DNA of 64,000 nt. Origin: Sellimonas caecigallum (GTDB taxonomy: Bacteria > Bacillota > Clostridia > Lachnospirales > Lachnospiraceae). A program made the translations under genes and the position numbers. The notes below the pieces were generated by a model that ran no database searches, was not told where the DNA came from, and saw only the letters and a list, made by a program, of their open reading frames with translations. Positions 34,586 through 42,996 of the stretch are shown here, in pieces. Within the stretch, counting starts at the first letter, position 1. Each line of letters begins with the position of its first letter. The stretch lies in NCBI RefSeq assembly GCF_019754295.1, contig NZ_VIRV01000001.1:434001-498000 (forward strand), given 5' to 3'.

Positions 34586-36109
34586 TTATTTCCCGCTATC
34601 GTATTCTTCTAAATATTTCTTTACGTATTCCACATCGGACGGACAGTCAATATACTCACATCCATATTTCTGCCGCGTCTCATTGCCTTTTCCAGTCACG
34701 AGAAGAACCGTCTTGTCTTTCGCTTCCCGGATGGCGGTACGGATGGCTTCCCCACGGTCTTCGATGATGGCATACGGACAATGCTGCGCTTCCACATACT
34801 GGGCAATGTCCTTTGAAATGTCCTCTGCCGGCTCATATCCAGGATCTTCAGCTGCCAGATATACTTTCTCAGCGTATTTTCCGGCGATAGTCCCAAGGTC
34901 TCTTCTGCGGATATAAGCTTTTTTCCCCGGACATCCAAAGATCGAAACGATTCCATAATCCGGATACTCTTCTTTTGTGGAAGAGAAAAGCTTCTCAAAA
35001 CTCAGTTTATTGTGCGCATAGTCTACGATGGCGATGATCTTCTTGTCTTTGCTTGCGTACAATTCCATCCGCCCGCTGGAACGTGCCCTCTGGAGTCCGG
35101 AATGGGCAAACTGTCTCGGAATACCAAGAATCTCCGCCGCCGCGATTACGGCCAGTGCATTCTCCACATTGAAAAGACCTGGCATAGTCAGAATAAATTC
35201 TTCGTCAAAGTCTTTTGCTTTCACGGAAAACTTCGTTTCATGTCCGTCTTTTCGGATATTATAACCATAATAGTCTGCTTCTTCACATTTTGTGCTGAAA
35301 GTAACCATATCCCCGGCCGCCTTCGCTTCCTCCAGGATCCGATCTGAAAAGTCTGCGTCGAGATTGACGACCGCATGTTTTGTCTGGGCAAACATTTTCA
35401 TCTTGGAAGCAAAATAATCGGCAAAATCAGGATGTTCAATAGGGCTGATATGATCTTCTGAAATATTCAGGAAAATTCCCACGTCAAAGATCAGATTATC
35501 TACCCGATTGTATTTTAATGCCTGGCTTGACACTTCCATTTCCACGAACTCGATTCCACTGTCAGCTGCATTTCGGAAATGTCTTTGAAGCTCTACCGCT
35601 TCGGGCGTCGTGATGTGTGATTCCACTCGACTTACCCCATCATAAATATCGATAGATGAGATGACCGCACTTTCTTTCTTCCCGAGGTGCTCCATATAAT
35701 CATCCACGACAGCCTTCATATAGTAGGCAGAGGTGGATTTTCCTTTTGTTCCTCCGATTCCGATAACCGTCATATCTTCCCACGCAGAATGGTAGAAGAA
35801 GTCAGCAAGGACCGGCATAGCCTTTCTGACATCCTTTACGATCAAATATGGGACATCCTTTGTAAGGCTGTACTTTTTCTCACTTACATAAAGGACAGCG
35901 CCTTTTTCCACTGCACTTTGCAGATACTCTTCCTTAAACGCAGCCCCCTTGCAGATGAAGATCGTATCTTCCTTTACTTCCCGGGAGTCATAGGTTAATA
36001 TTCGGGCTTTCTTGTCTTCCTGTCCGAAAAGTTCCGCCTCAAGAAGCATCCCCTTTTCTTTCAGAAGTTCGGCATATGTTTTCAGCGTGTCGCTTTTCAT
36101 CTGTGCCAT
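34586..36109 (-). CDS. Second MurE-like Mur ligase (non-DAP recognition motif)
   Basis: The 507-residue ligase has ATP motif IGGTKGKSTSAYYM (about residue 117), central motif MEVSSQALKYNRVD, NISEDHISPIEHP and C-terminal LLVTGKGNETRQKYG. At the position where MurE carries DNPR, it has AEDPGYEP. Lysine-adding MurE enzymes use D(D/N)P(N/A)-type motifs here, so EDPG suggests a different third amino acid, perhaps lysine or ornithine, or another precursor. It is the last gene of an operon with a racemase and an ATP-grasp ligase, 22 bases after the racemase. AAAGGAG precedes the ATG. The true substrate is unknown. Confidence 0.85.
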   Translation of the reverse strand: MAQMKSDTLKTYAELLKEKGMLLEAELFGQEDKKARILTYDSREVKEDTIFICKGAAFKEEYLQSAVEKGAVLYVSEKKYSLTKDVPYLIVKDVRKAMPVLADFFYHSAWEDMTVIGIGGTKGKSTSAYYMKAVVDDYMEHLGKKESAVISSIDIYDGVSRVESHITTPEAVELQRHFRNAADSGIEFVEMEVSSQALKYNRVDNLIFDVGIFLNISEDHISPIEHPDFADYFASKMKMFAQTKHAVVNLDADFSDRILEEAKAAGDMVTFSTKCEEADYYGYNIRKDGHETKFSVKAKDFDEEFILTMPGLFNVENALAVIAAAEILGIPRQFAHSGLQRARSSGRMELYASKDKKIIAIVDYAHNKLSFEKLFSSTKEEYPDYGIVSIFGCPGKKAYIRRRDLGTIAGKYAEKVYLAAEDPGYEPAEDISKDIAQYVEAQHCPYAIIEDRGEAIRTAIREAKDKTVLLVTGKGNETRQKYGCEYIDCPSDVEYVKKYLEEYDSGK

Positions 36110-36131
36110 ATGTTTTCTCCTTTATTGCTGT

Positions 36132-36833
36132 TTATTTGTACTGTGCGCCTGAGCGCAGGATGGATTCCCGGATCAGGACATCCATAGCATCCTGACAGAT
36201 TGCCGGGAGGACGTGATCTTTTTTAAAGACGGAAATCTCCGTGCATGCGAGGATGACCGCATCACAGTCTTTTTTGATAAACTCTTCCATCGTCCGCTCA
36301 AATTTCTGGTAATCCCCCTTTTTTCCTGCCTTTACATCGTCGTAGATCAGAGACATCACATCTCTTTGTCTCTGTTCGGACGGTGAGACAGCCTCGATCC
36401 CCAGCCTTTCGCATTCTTTGTGGTAGATACCGGAAGAAATCGTTCCGTCTGTCCCCATAATGCCGATCTTTCTGACACCTTCATATCTGTCTGCAGCGTA
36501 TCTTACCGCTTCCCTTGGCATATGGATGATGGGAATATCTGTCATAGCCTGGATCCGATCGTAAAAATAGTGTGACGTATTGCATGGGATCGCGATATGG
36601 TCCACATGAAGCAGCTCCATGGCATGTACATCTTCCCTCATGGCTTCCAACAGCTCTTTGTCTTCTCCGCTTATGATGGCTTTTGTCCGGTCCGGCATCT
36701 GGGCATGGCTTAAAATCGCCATATTGATATGTTCCTGGTCACAGTCTGCCTTCGTATGGCGGATGACTTCTTCGTAAAAATATGCGGTTGCCTCGGGTCC
36801 CATACCGCCGATGACTCCTAATTTTCCTTTCAT
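36132..36833 (-). CDS. Aspartate/glutamate racemase family protein
   Basis: The 233-residue protein has the two catalytic cysteine motifs of cofactor-independent amino-acid racemases: AIPCNTSHYF (about residue 85) and VILACTEISVF (about residue 195), and the N-terminus MKGKLGVIGGMGPEAT of aspartate racemases. CNTSHYF (Thr-Ser rather than the glutamate-racemase pattern) favours aspartate. Neighbours support this: the gene upstream looks like a D-aspartate ligase. It would supply D-Asp for peptidoglycan. AAGGAGGGG lies before the ATG and 41 bases separate the genes. Confidence 0.9.
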   Translation of the reverse strand: MKGKLGVIGGMGPEATAYFYEEVIRHTKADCDQEHINMAILSHAQMPDRTKAIISGEDKELLEAMREDVHAMELLHVDHIAIPCNTSHYFYDRIQAMTDIPIIHMPREAVRYAADRYEGVRKIGIMGTDGTISSGIYHKECERLGIEAVSPSEQRQRDVMSLIYDDVKAGKKGDYQKFERTMEEFIKKDCDAVILACTEISVFKKDHVLPAICQDAMDVLIRESILRSGAQYK

Positions 36834-36874
36834 AGTCCCCTCCTTATATAGTGCAAAGATGCCCTTTCCTGCTC

Positions 36875-38086
36875 TTAGCTATAGTACTTTTTAAATTTGA
36901 TAAAGTGACTGAAATGAGTCCGAACCATGCGGTAGAAGCGGTGCAGTCCCAGATCTCCCCTCTTAAATACAGGATTGACCATCTTCTTCTCTTTTATCAG
37001 CCTTTTCATCAGAGCTTTTGATTTCGGATCTTTCACGTATTTGAATGCTACCGCTCTCGGGACAACCATCCAGAGATGCTCCTCCTTGGCCGTCTCAAAT
37101 TTCAGTTCTTTGCCGTAGACATACTCTTCCACTATATATTTTGCAACGTTGAATCCAGAGCCAGTCACATAATAGTTGCTGCGCCCCTGTCTTGTATTGA
37201 TCTCGAAAAATTTGTATTTCCCGTCCCTTTTATCGTATTTGATATCAAAATTGGAAAATCCCACATAGTGAATATCTTCCAGAAGATTTTTGACACGCTT
37301 CATCAGACCGTCGTTTGGTTCTGTAATGATCACTGCATGGTTTCCGATACCGTGCGGCGTGTGTTCTTCCAAAAGTACATGGCCAAGGCACATCATTTTT
37401 ACCTTTCCGTTTCTGTCCGAATAGGAAGTAAGCACGCGCATATATTCGTCGTTCCCCGGAATCATATCCTGTATGATCAGATCATCATCATACCCTGCGC
37501 CGTAAATCTGGCCGATCACAGTCTCCAGCTCCTGTCTTGATTCGATGGTATATACTTTTTTCTGTGTATCAAAAGGATGCTCCCAGTACTTGATGCTGTC
37601 AGATGGCTTCAGGATAACCGGATAAGGGAAGTCAATCTTAAAATCCATGGACATGCCGTTTTTATAAACAAATGTACCTGGATAATCTACTCCGTGTTTT
37701 TCACACAGGTTATAAAAAGTTTCTTTTTGCTGCAGACTGTTCATCAGGTCAAAGTCGATATATGGAGCAATGATATTCGGCTCCAGCTCTTTTTTGTGCT
37801 TGCTGATGAGCGCTACATAGCTGTCTCCGCATCCTACGAGCACGATCTTCTTATCTTTACGTTTCTTTGCAAATGTGTTGACTGTTTTCAGAAAATAGTC
37901 ATCGGTATCGATCTTCGGATTGGCATGATACTCGATCATTTTACTCTGATAGCTTGGACCTGTCGGGTATTTCCCGAAGATATATGTCTTTACCTTGTAC
38001 TGCTCATAGAAAGCTCTTGCCACACTGTATGTGTTGATGTCCCCTCCAAGGAGTACAGGTACGAATTCTCTCTGCACAAATTCCAT
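36875..38086 (-). CDS. ATP-grasp ligase, similar to peptidoglycan D-aspartate ligase (Asl type)
   Basis: The 403-residue protein begins FVPVLLGGDINTYSVARAFY, close to the start of Enterococcus/Lactococcus D-aspartate ligases. It has ATP-grasp features: PVILKPSDSIKYW (lysine of the nucleotide site, about residue 152), DDLIIQDMIPG, FSNFDIKYD and FFEINTRQGRSNYY (metal-binding Glu and Asn). Asl enzymes attach D-Asp to the side-chain amine of the third residue of the precursor. The adjacent racemase would make that D-Asp. It is the first gene of the trio, and a ribosome binding site AGAGGAAG precedes the ATG. A carboxylate-amine ligase with a different partner remains possible. Confidence 0.8.
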   Translation of the reverse strand: MEFVQREFVPVLLGGDINTYSVARAFYEQYKVKTYIFGKYPTGPSYQSKMIEYHANPKIDTDDYFLKTVNTFAKKRKDKKIVLVGCGDSYVALISKHKKELEPNIIAPYIDFDLMNSLQQKETFYNLCEKHGVDYPGTFVYKNGMSMDFKIDFPYPVILKPSDSIKYWEHPFDTQKKVYTIESRQELETVIGQIYGAGYDDDLIIQDMIPGNDEYMRVLTSYSDRNGKVKMMCLGHVLLEEHTPHGIGNHAVIITEPNDGLMKRVKNLLEDIHYVGFSNFDIKYDKRDGKYKFFEINTRQGRSNYYVTGSGFNVAKYIVEEYVYGKELKFETAKEEHLWMVVPRAVAFKYVKDPKSKALMKRLIKEKKMVNPVFKRGDLGLHRFYRMVRTHFSHFIKFKKYYS

Positions 38087-38155
38087 CTTTTTCTTCCTCT
38101 TTTCTCGTTATTCACATCATTTTATTATACCTCTCACAGAAAATGCTGTCAAACG

Positions 38156-39358
38156 CTATTTCCCGTCCATCAGCGTCCCACGGAATACCGCGTCATCCCC
38201 AAATTTCTTCTTAATCTCATCGAGAGCCTGGTCAAGTTTCTGATGCTTTTCATCCTTCTTTTTTTCTTCCATATAGTCAAAAAGATTCATCTGCAAAGGG
38301 ACGTCTTCTTCATGAAGCTTGGCGGTACGGATTCCCAAAAGCCGGATGGGTTCTCCGCTCCATAGTTCTCCGAACAGTCTGCACGCTGCTTTATAGATGA
38401 CACTGTCCGCCTGTGAAGGTGTGTCCAGTATCGCCTGATGGGATACATTCCGAAAGTTGGCATAGCGTATCTCCACACTTACCATTCCCGCTTTCTTCTG
38501 CGCCTTTCTGAGTCTTCGCCCGACGCTTTCCGACAATGAAAGGAGAACCTTCCGGGCCTCTTCCGCCGTCTCTGCATCCCTGGAAAGTGTGATGGAATTT
38601 CCTATCCCTTTTGCTTCTTCCGCCTCCGAGCGAACGATATCATCCCCGATTCCATTGGCAAATTCCCAAAGTGTCCTGCCATGGCTCTTCAGATGAAGGG
38701 AGAGGAAGTTCGGATCTGCTTTTGCCAGCTCTCCTATCGTCCGGATCTCCAGCTTTCTCAGCACTTCTACGCTGGAGCGTCCCGCCATATAGAGCTCAGA
38801 CACTGGAAGGGGCCACATTTTTTCCGGCATCTCCTTTGGGAAAAGTGTGTGAACACGGTCCGGCTTCTCAAAATCGGATGCCATTTTTGCCAGCAATTTG
38901 TTGGTAGAAACCCCGATGTTGACAGTAAATCCAAGCTCATCTCGGATCCGGTTTTTAATATCAAAAGCTCCTTCTATGGGATCTGAAAAGCGATATGCGA
39001 TCCCGGTAAAATCCAGGAAGCATTCGTCGATGCTAAGCTGCTCAATATCCGGTGTGTAATCTTTTAAAAGATTCATCATCTGTCTGCTGTACCAGGCATA
39101 GAGTTTATGATCCGGTCGCTCCATTCTGAGATCCGGGCATTTTTTCAGGGCATTTACAACCGGTTCGCCGGTTCGGATGCCAAATCGTTTTGCCGGGATA
39201 GATTTTGCCAGCACCACCCCGTGACGCGATTCCCGGTCGCCTCCGATAATGCACGGGATATCTCTGAGATCCTCGTCTGCACCTTTTTTCAGATACTCTA
39301 TGGCTGTCCAGCTCAAATACGCCGAATTCACATCAATATGAAAGATTGTCGGACACAT
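38156..39358 (-). CDS. dinB: Y-family DNA polymerase (DinB/Pol IV-like)
   Basis: The 400-residue protein has Y-family palm motifs FHIDVNSAYLSW (first metal Asp) and LSIDECFLDFTG (catalytic Asp-Glu), a helix-hairpin-helix region around ELAKADPNFLSLHLKSHG, and a little-finger domain. The bulky NSAYLSW in place of the usual NCFFAS-type sequence is common in one clostridial subgroup. It copies past DNA damage with low fidelity. No LexA-type box is evident upstream; AAAGGGGG precedes the ATG. Confidence 0.9.
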   Translation of the reverse strand: MCPTIFHIDVNSAYLSWTAIEYLKKGADEDLRDIPCIIGGDRESRHGVVLAKSIPAKRFGIRTGEPVVNALKKCPDLRMERPDHKLYAWYSRQMMNLLKDYTPDIEQLSIDECFLDFTGIAYRFSDPIEGAFDIKNRIRDELGFTVNIGVSTNKLLAKMASDFEKPDRVHTLFPKEMPEKMWPLPVSELYMAGRSSVEVLRKLEIRTIGELAKADPNFLSLHLKSHGRTLWEFANGIGDDIVRSEAEEAKGIGNSITLSRDAETAEEARKVLLSLSESVGRRLRKAQKKAGMVSVEIRYANFRNVSHQAILDTPSQADSVIYKAACRLFGELWSGEPIRLLGIRTAKLHEEDVPLQMNLFDYMEEKKKDEKHQKLDQALDEIKKKFGDDAVFRGTLMDGK

Positions 39359-39437
39359 AGCAGTTCCCCCTTTGCTTTTCGGACTGCACTTGTTCAGGGT
39401 GCAGGATATTCTCCAAATCTATCTCTATATTAACAGC

Positions 39438-39474
39438 AAAAGAGGCAGGATTCCAGTCTCATCCTGTCTCTTTT
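39438..39474. terminator. Hairpin terminator between dinB and the MerR gene
   Basis: A 14-base-pair stem (AAAAGAGGCAGGAT with ATCCTGTCTCTTTT, one G-T mismatch) and a 9-base loop, with T-run on either strand. It lies 75 bases after the MerR stop on minus. Confidence 0.8.
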
Positions 39475-39548
39475 CCAGATTGCATCCTTAACTCAATGCT
39501 CATGTGCCATAAAGTAACACACAAGAATTTGATAGACAGCAGCCTACA

Positions 39549-40370
39549 TTATTCCAATTTGATTGGTATTTCAATTTGTGTGATATAGTCGTTGAAATTG
39601 TCAATAACTGTTTCGTTGATACCCGTTTCATAAGAATACCCCGTCAAAGAGAATCTTTGCTTATCGGCATAATCAAGGATTTCTTTGTATCTGCCCGGCA
39701 GCTTATCCCAACTGCCTTTGCAGAAAGCCCTCAGATATTTTCCGGCGGGTTTGGTATGCAATCCTCTTTTTGATATAGGGGTTGGAAGTTCAAAGTATAA
39801 AGCGGAATAGTTTTGAAAATCTCCCCGGTATAGACTTTCGACCGGAATCATGGAGCCGTATGCGGCATCATGCAGATGGTGTAACTGGTATTGTTTTGTT
39901 TTGTTAATCATGCTCTCAATTTCTGTTTCAGCACTTGCGTTTTCATTTGTCGGCACAGTAACTAAGTATGATTTTTTCTGCTCTATGATACAAATACTTG
40001 CTAAATCAATGTTCAGGATTGTTGACATATCTTGATGACGGCTTACCAAAGCTTGTCGAATACTTTTCAAATTAGAAATCGTGTGATTTAACTCGGTAAT
40101 TTTTCCCCGCAATAGCTGCTCCATATTCTCCGCAGAACGGTTTGACAAAAAAGTCTGGATTTCTGGAATCGACACATTTAATTCTCGCAGCATTAAAATG
40201 GTTTCCAAGGTGGGGCTTTGAAAGTAAGTGTAATAGCGATACCCGTTTTCTCCAACGACAGCAGGTTTTAACAAACCGATTTCGTCATACCACATCAAGG
40301 TCTTTTTAGTTACTCCGTGTATGGCTGCAAATTGCCCGATTGTAAACAATTTGTTATGTTCTGAAAGCAT
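39549..40370 (-). CDS. MerR-family regulator with GyrI-like effector-binding domain
   Basis: The 273-residue protein has an N-terminal MerR helix-turn-helix (FTIGQFAAIHGVTKKTLMWY, then DEIGLLKPAVVGENGYRYYT), a coiled-coil linker (about residues 90-120) and a C-terminal BmrR/GyrI-like ligand domain (about 130-270). Such regulators bind small hydrophobic ligands and twist an over-long promoter. Start ATG 40368-40370 has GGGGG at good spacing; an upstream frame extension of 17 residues is not supported. It is divergent from a GNAT gene, with a dyad between them. The region is clearly more AT-rich than the flanking genes, consistent with transfer. Confidence 0.88.
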   Translation of the reverse strand: MLSEHNKLFTIGQFAAIHGVTKKTLMWYDEIGLLKPAVVGENGYRYYTYFQSPTLETILMLRELNVSIPEIQTFLSNRSAENMEQLLRGKITELNHTISNLKSIRQALVSRHQDMSTILNIDLASICIIEQKKSYLVTVPTNENASAETEIESMINKTKQYQLHHLHDAAYGSMIPVESLYRGDFQNYSALYFELPTPISKRGLHTKPAGKYLRAFCKGSWDKLPGRYKEILDYADKQRFSLTGYSYETGINETVIDNFNDYITQIEIPIKLE

Positions 40371-40400
40371 TTCAAAATCCCCCTTGCCTATCCTGTTACA

Positions 40401-40416
40401 GTATAGTTTATTATAC
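40401..40416. promoter_or_regulatory. Dyad in the MerR/GNAT intergenic region (candidate MerR operator)
   Basis: GTATAGTTTATTATAC, a GTATA-n6-TATAC inverted repeat, lies between the divergent genes and overlaps TATA-like -10 boxes on both strands. MerR proteins bind such dyads within promoters. Confidence 0.45.
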
Positions 40417-40468
40417 TTCATGTGGAAAGAAAGAACAAACAGTTTGCCGATAAAAAGGAGTATGGGTC

Positions 40469-41044
40469 ATGGAGATAAAAAGGATTTGTCAGAACCAATG
40501 GAGTGATGTAAAAAACATCTATCTGGAAGCCTTTCCAAAAGCGGAAAGAAAGCCGTTTTTTCTCTTAAAACGTGCTGTCCGAAAAGAAAAATCGGAAATT
40601 TGGGTAGCGTCGGAAAACGGTGTTGTCGCCGGATTTATTGTGCTTATCCCTTATCACGATATGATTTTGGTTGAATATTTAGCTGTTTCAAATCAGATAC
40701 GCAGTAAAGGAACCGGTAGCAAAATACTCGGTAAAATATGCAGACAGTATGAGAATCAGCGTATCTTGCTGCTGATTGAAGAAATAGACGAAACTGCTCA
40801 TAACCTTGAACAGAGGATCGCCCGGAAACGGTTTTATTTGAAAAACGGCTTTGAATCTTCTGGCGTTTTTATACAGGGTGTCAGTGGAAATATGGAAATA
40901 TTGTGTCATGGTGGGAGTATTTCAGGTAATGAATTTATCGCTGTTCAAACCCATGCACTCGGTAGGATATTGTTTGGATTGTCTAAGACAAAAGTTATAG
41001 CAGAAACAGGAAGTCACGAAGAGAACAGAACCAGAACAAAATGA
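40469..41044 (+). CDS. GNAT-family N-acetyltransferase
   Basis: The 191-residue protein has the acetyl-CoA binding motif A in LAVSNQIRSKGTGSKIL (R/Q-x-x-G-x-G/A, about residues 70-86) and the preceding beta-strand GFIVLIPYHDMILVEY. The substrate is unknown. AAGGAG lies 8 bases before the ATG. The end of the gene overlaps (ATGA) with a second GNAT fragment. It is AT-rich and belongs to the accessory patch, probably regulated by the divergent MerR gene. Confidence 0.85.
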   Translation: MEIKRICQNQWSDVKNIYLEAFPKAERKPFFLLKRAVRKEKSEIWVASENGVVAGFIVLIPYHDMILVEYLAVSNQIRSKGTGSKILGKICRQYENQRILLLIEEIDETAHNLEQRIARKRFYLKNGFESSGVFIQGVSGNMEILCHGGSISGNEFIAVQTHALGRILFGLSKTKVIAETGSHEENRTRTK

Positions 41045-41118
41045 GCGAATCCATTATCTTTCGGGAATTTGAGGAATCCGACCGTCCGGCATTGGAACAG
41101 GTAATCCGGGAAACGCAG
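41041..41118 (+). pseudogene. GNAT acetyltransferase N-terminal fragment
   Basis: The first 26 codons (MSESIIFREFEESDRPALEQ and onwards) match the start of a GNAT protein and parallel another fragment at 41538. The frame then runs into the leader of the next gene and stops at 41235. No acetyl-CoA motif follows, so this is a truncated relic, translationally coupled to the intact GNAT gene. Confidence 0.65.
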
Positions 41119-41134
41119 AAAGGGGGAATTTACG

Positions 41135-41545
41135 ATGTATTTATTACTTCTAATCGCAATCATAGGGTTAAAAACACTATTATGCAAAGGGTTAGCAATA
41201 GGCGTTTTTCTATTAGCATTTTGGATAAAGGGTAGGCAGCTTCGATTTAACTCTGATGAATGGGATAATTTTTTTCTATCTCTGCCAGAAGCAAAGGTAC
41301 AACAATATGCCATAGGAATTTATCTTACAGCCGCAGTGGTTTCGTCCGTTATCAGTTACTTTATTCTTGAATCAGCCGGTTATAGACACAGTTTAGGAAT
41401 AGCTGTATTGATTTTTATAGGCGGGCTGGCAATCACGGCCTATAAATGGCACACAAAAGGAAGAGATTATTTGCTAAAAAGGTATCAGGAGATACCTAAA
41501 ACAATTTTAGAGAGAAAAGAAAAGGAACACCGTGAGAATGAGTGA
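41135..41545 (+). CDS. Small membrane protein, function unknown
   Basis: The 136-residue protein has three hydrophobic segments (about residues 2-31, 59-79 and 84-103) and a charged C-terminal tail ending in ERKEKEHRENE. AGGGGG lies 7 bases before the ATG. I do not recognise the family with confidence; the shape resembles small DUF3784-like membrane proteins. It is sandwiched between two GNAT fragments and its stop overlaps the start of the second, so it travelled with this accessory cassette. Confidence 0.6.
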   Translation: MYLLLLIAIIGLKTLLCKGLAIGVFLLAFWIKGRQLRFNSDEWDNFFLSLPEAKVQQYAIGIYLTAAVVSSVISYFILESAGYRHSLGIAVLIFIGGLAITAYKWHTKGRDYLLKRYQEIPKTILERKEKEHRENE

Positions 41546-41873
41546 ACAGATTATTTTAAGAGCGTATCAGAAAACAGACCAGAAAGCACTGGAAAATGTG
41601 GTGCGGGAAGCATGAAAATATGACCGCTTCTGTTCCCATAAAACAGCAGCAAAAATGGCAAAAGTATATTTGAACAGTTGCCTTACCAATCAAACCTTTA
41701 CAAGAGTTGCAGAGATAGACGGCGAACCGGTTGGCATTATCATTGGGAAAGATATTCAGAACCACAAATGCCCCTTTTCCCTGCGTATCAAGTGGATACA
41801 ATCAATCGTTTCGCTTTATATATCCAGAGAGGGGCGGGAAATCTCTAAAATATTTGAGTGCGTGCAAGGTTAA
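41538..41873 (+). pseudogene. GNAT acetyltransferase remnant with an in-frame stop and a truncated 3' end
   Basis: MSEQIILRAYQKTDQKALEN starts at 41538. A TGA at 41613-41615 sits where related sequences are expected to have Trp (REA-stop-KYDRFC). The same frame then continues with TRVAEIDGEPVGIIIGKDIQ, normal GNAT core sequence, and ends abruptly at 41873 where it joins a helix-turn-helix gene fragment. So the gene has a nonsense change and a deletion end. Confidence 0.75.
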
Positions 41874-41982
41874 GAAAAACAAAAGGAATATCACAAGAGG
41901 ATCTTGCAGATAAAGTCGGTGTTTCAAGACAAGCTGTTTCTAAATGGGAAAGCAAGCAAAGTACACCAGATTTAGAAAATGA
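41858..41982 (+). pseudogene. XRE-family helix-turn-helix fragment
   Basis: RKTKGISQEDLADKVGVSRQ followed by AVSKWESKQSTPDLEN is the DNA-recognition helix region of a lambda-type repressor. It lacks its own start region and ends at PDLEN, where unrelated sequence begins. Both ends are therefore broken, one at the GNAT remnant and one at the element scar. Confidence 0.75.
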
Positions 41983-42171
41983 ACGGCGCTTCGCGCCGTC
42001 GTTGACAGTCCCGCCCGACTTTGCTGGTAGGCAATCATGGGGCGACATCAAGGAGTGCTGTCGCCCCGCACTATTATCAGAGAGGGGAAATTTCCATGAC
42101 CGAAGATGAAGCCTACAAAGTGCATATCCAGTACACATTTAATGCCTTTTGCAAGATTGTGGAGCATGTTC
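41983..42171 (+). mobile_element. Scar of an integrative conjugative element (leader and first codons of a small sigma-factor-like gene)
   Basis: A hairpin ACGGCGC-TTC-GCGCCGT at 41983-41999 is followed by a second stem GGGGCGACA/TGTCGCCCC (42039-42067). Then AGAGGGGAAATTTCC leads to ATG 42096 and MTEDEAYKVHIQYTFNAFCK. From memory, this GC-rich leader plus this N-terminus resembles the small sigma-70-like protein of Tn916/Tn1549-type conjugative elements. The frame is lost around 42160, directly at the end of the ABC permease gene. No integrase or attachment repeat was found nearby. Confidence 0.6.
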
Positions 42172-42984
42172 CTACCCTTTCATTCCGCTCATCGTAATCC
42201 CTTCCTGGAACTTGGACTGCAAGATCAGATAGAAAATAAACGGTGGAAGGAAGGTCACGGCAGCCCCTGCCATAACTAACCCCATATCCGTATCATACGC
42301 CGTTTTCATAGAGCTTACAGCAATCGGCAGCGTCCTCATCTCAGACTGTGTCGTCGATACGAGCGGCCATAAGAAGTTGTTCCACGCACCGACAAACGTA
42401 AAGATCGCAAGTGTCAGCATGGATGACTTGACAAGCGGAAGGATTACTTTCCACAGTATTTTCACATCCCCTGCTCCATCGATTTTTGCGGATTCGATCA
42501 GCTCTTTGGGCACGCCCAGTATCGCCTGTCTCATGATGAAAACGCCAAAAGCTGTCGGCAGCGGCAAAATCAGGGCTTTGAACGTGTTGATCCATCCGAA
42601 TCCCCGAATGATCAGGTAAAGGGGTACAATGATCACTTCTGACGGAACAATCATTGTCATCATCAGAAAAAGAAAAATCTTATCGTTTCCTTTGAATTTA
42701 AGTTTCGCAAACGAATAACCGGCAAGGGAACTGCACAATAACGCCAATGCGACTCCTCCTAACGCCACGATGACACTGTTCATAAAATACCGGAAGAAAT
42801 GGCCTGTGGTAAATATCTTTACATAGTGCTGAAATGTGACGTCGGAAAGGGAAAAGGAAAAATCATATGCGTTCAGCGTACTCTTCAAAGACATGAGGAT
42901 CATGTATACAAAAGGGAGTACGCAGAACAGCGCTGTCACGAGCAGCAGTACATCGCAGATTACTTTTGGAATTCTTTTTTTCAT
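42172..42984 (-). CDS. Carbohydrate ABC transporter permease (MalG/UgpE-like)
   Basis: The 270-residue integral membrane protein has six predicted helices. The EAA motif segment that contacts the ATPase is ELIESAKIDGAGDVKILWKV (about residues 180-199). The MalG-type C-terminus ends KFQEGITMSGMKG. AGGAGG precedes the ATG, 12 bases after the partner permease. It is the last gene of the operon, and its stop codon is at the edge of the mobile-element scar. No ATPase gene lies with it; such importers often share a common MsmK-type ATPase. Confidence 0.92.
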   Translation of the reverse strand: MKKRIPKVICDVLLLVTALFCVLPFVYMILMSLKSTLNAYDFSFSLSDVTFQHYVKIFTTGHFFRYFMNSVIVALGGVALALLCSSLAGYSFAKLKFKGNDKIFLFLMMTMIVPSEVIIVPLYLIIRGFGWINTFKALILPLPTAFGVFIMRQAILGVPKELIESAKIDGAGDVKILWKVILPLVKSSMLTLAIFTFVGAWNNFLWPLVSTTQSEMRTLPIAVSSMKTAYDTDMGLVMAGAAVTFLPPFIFYLILQSKFQEGITMSGMKG

Positions 42985-42996
42985 GTTCTCATCCTC

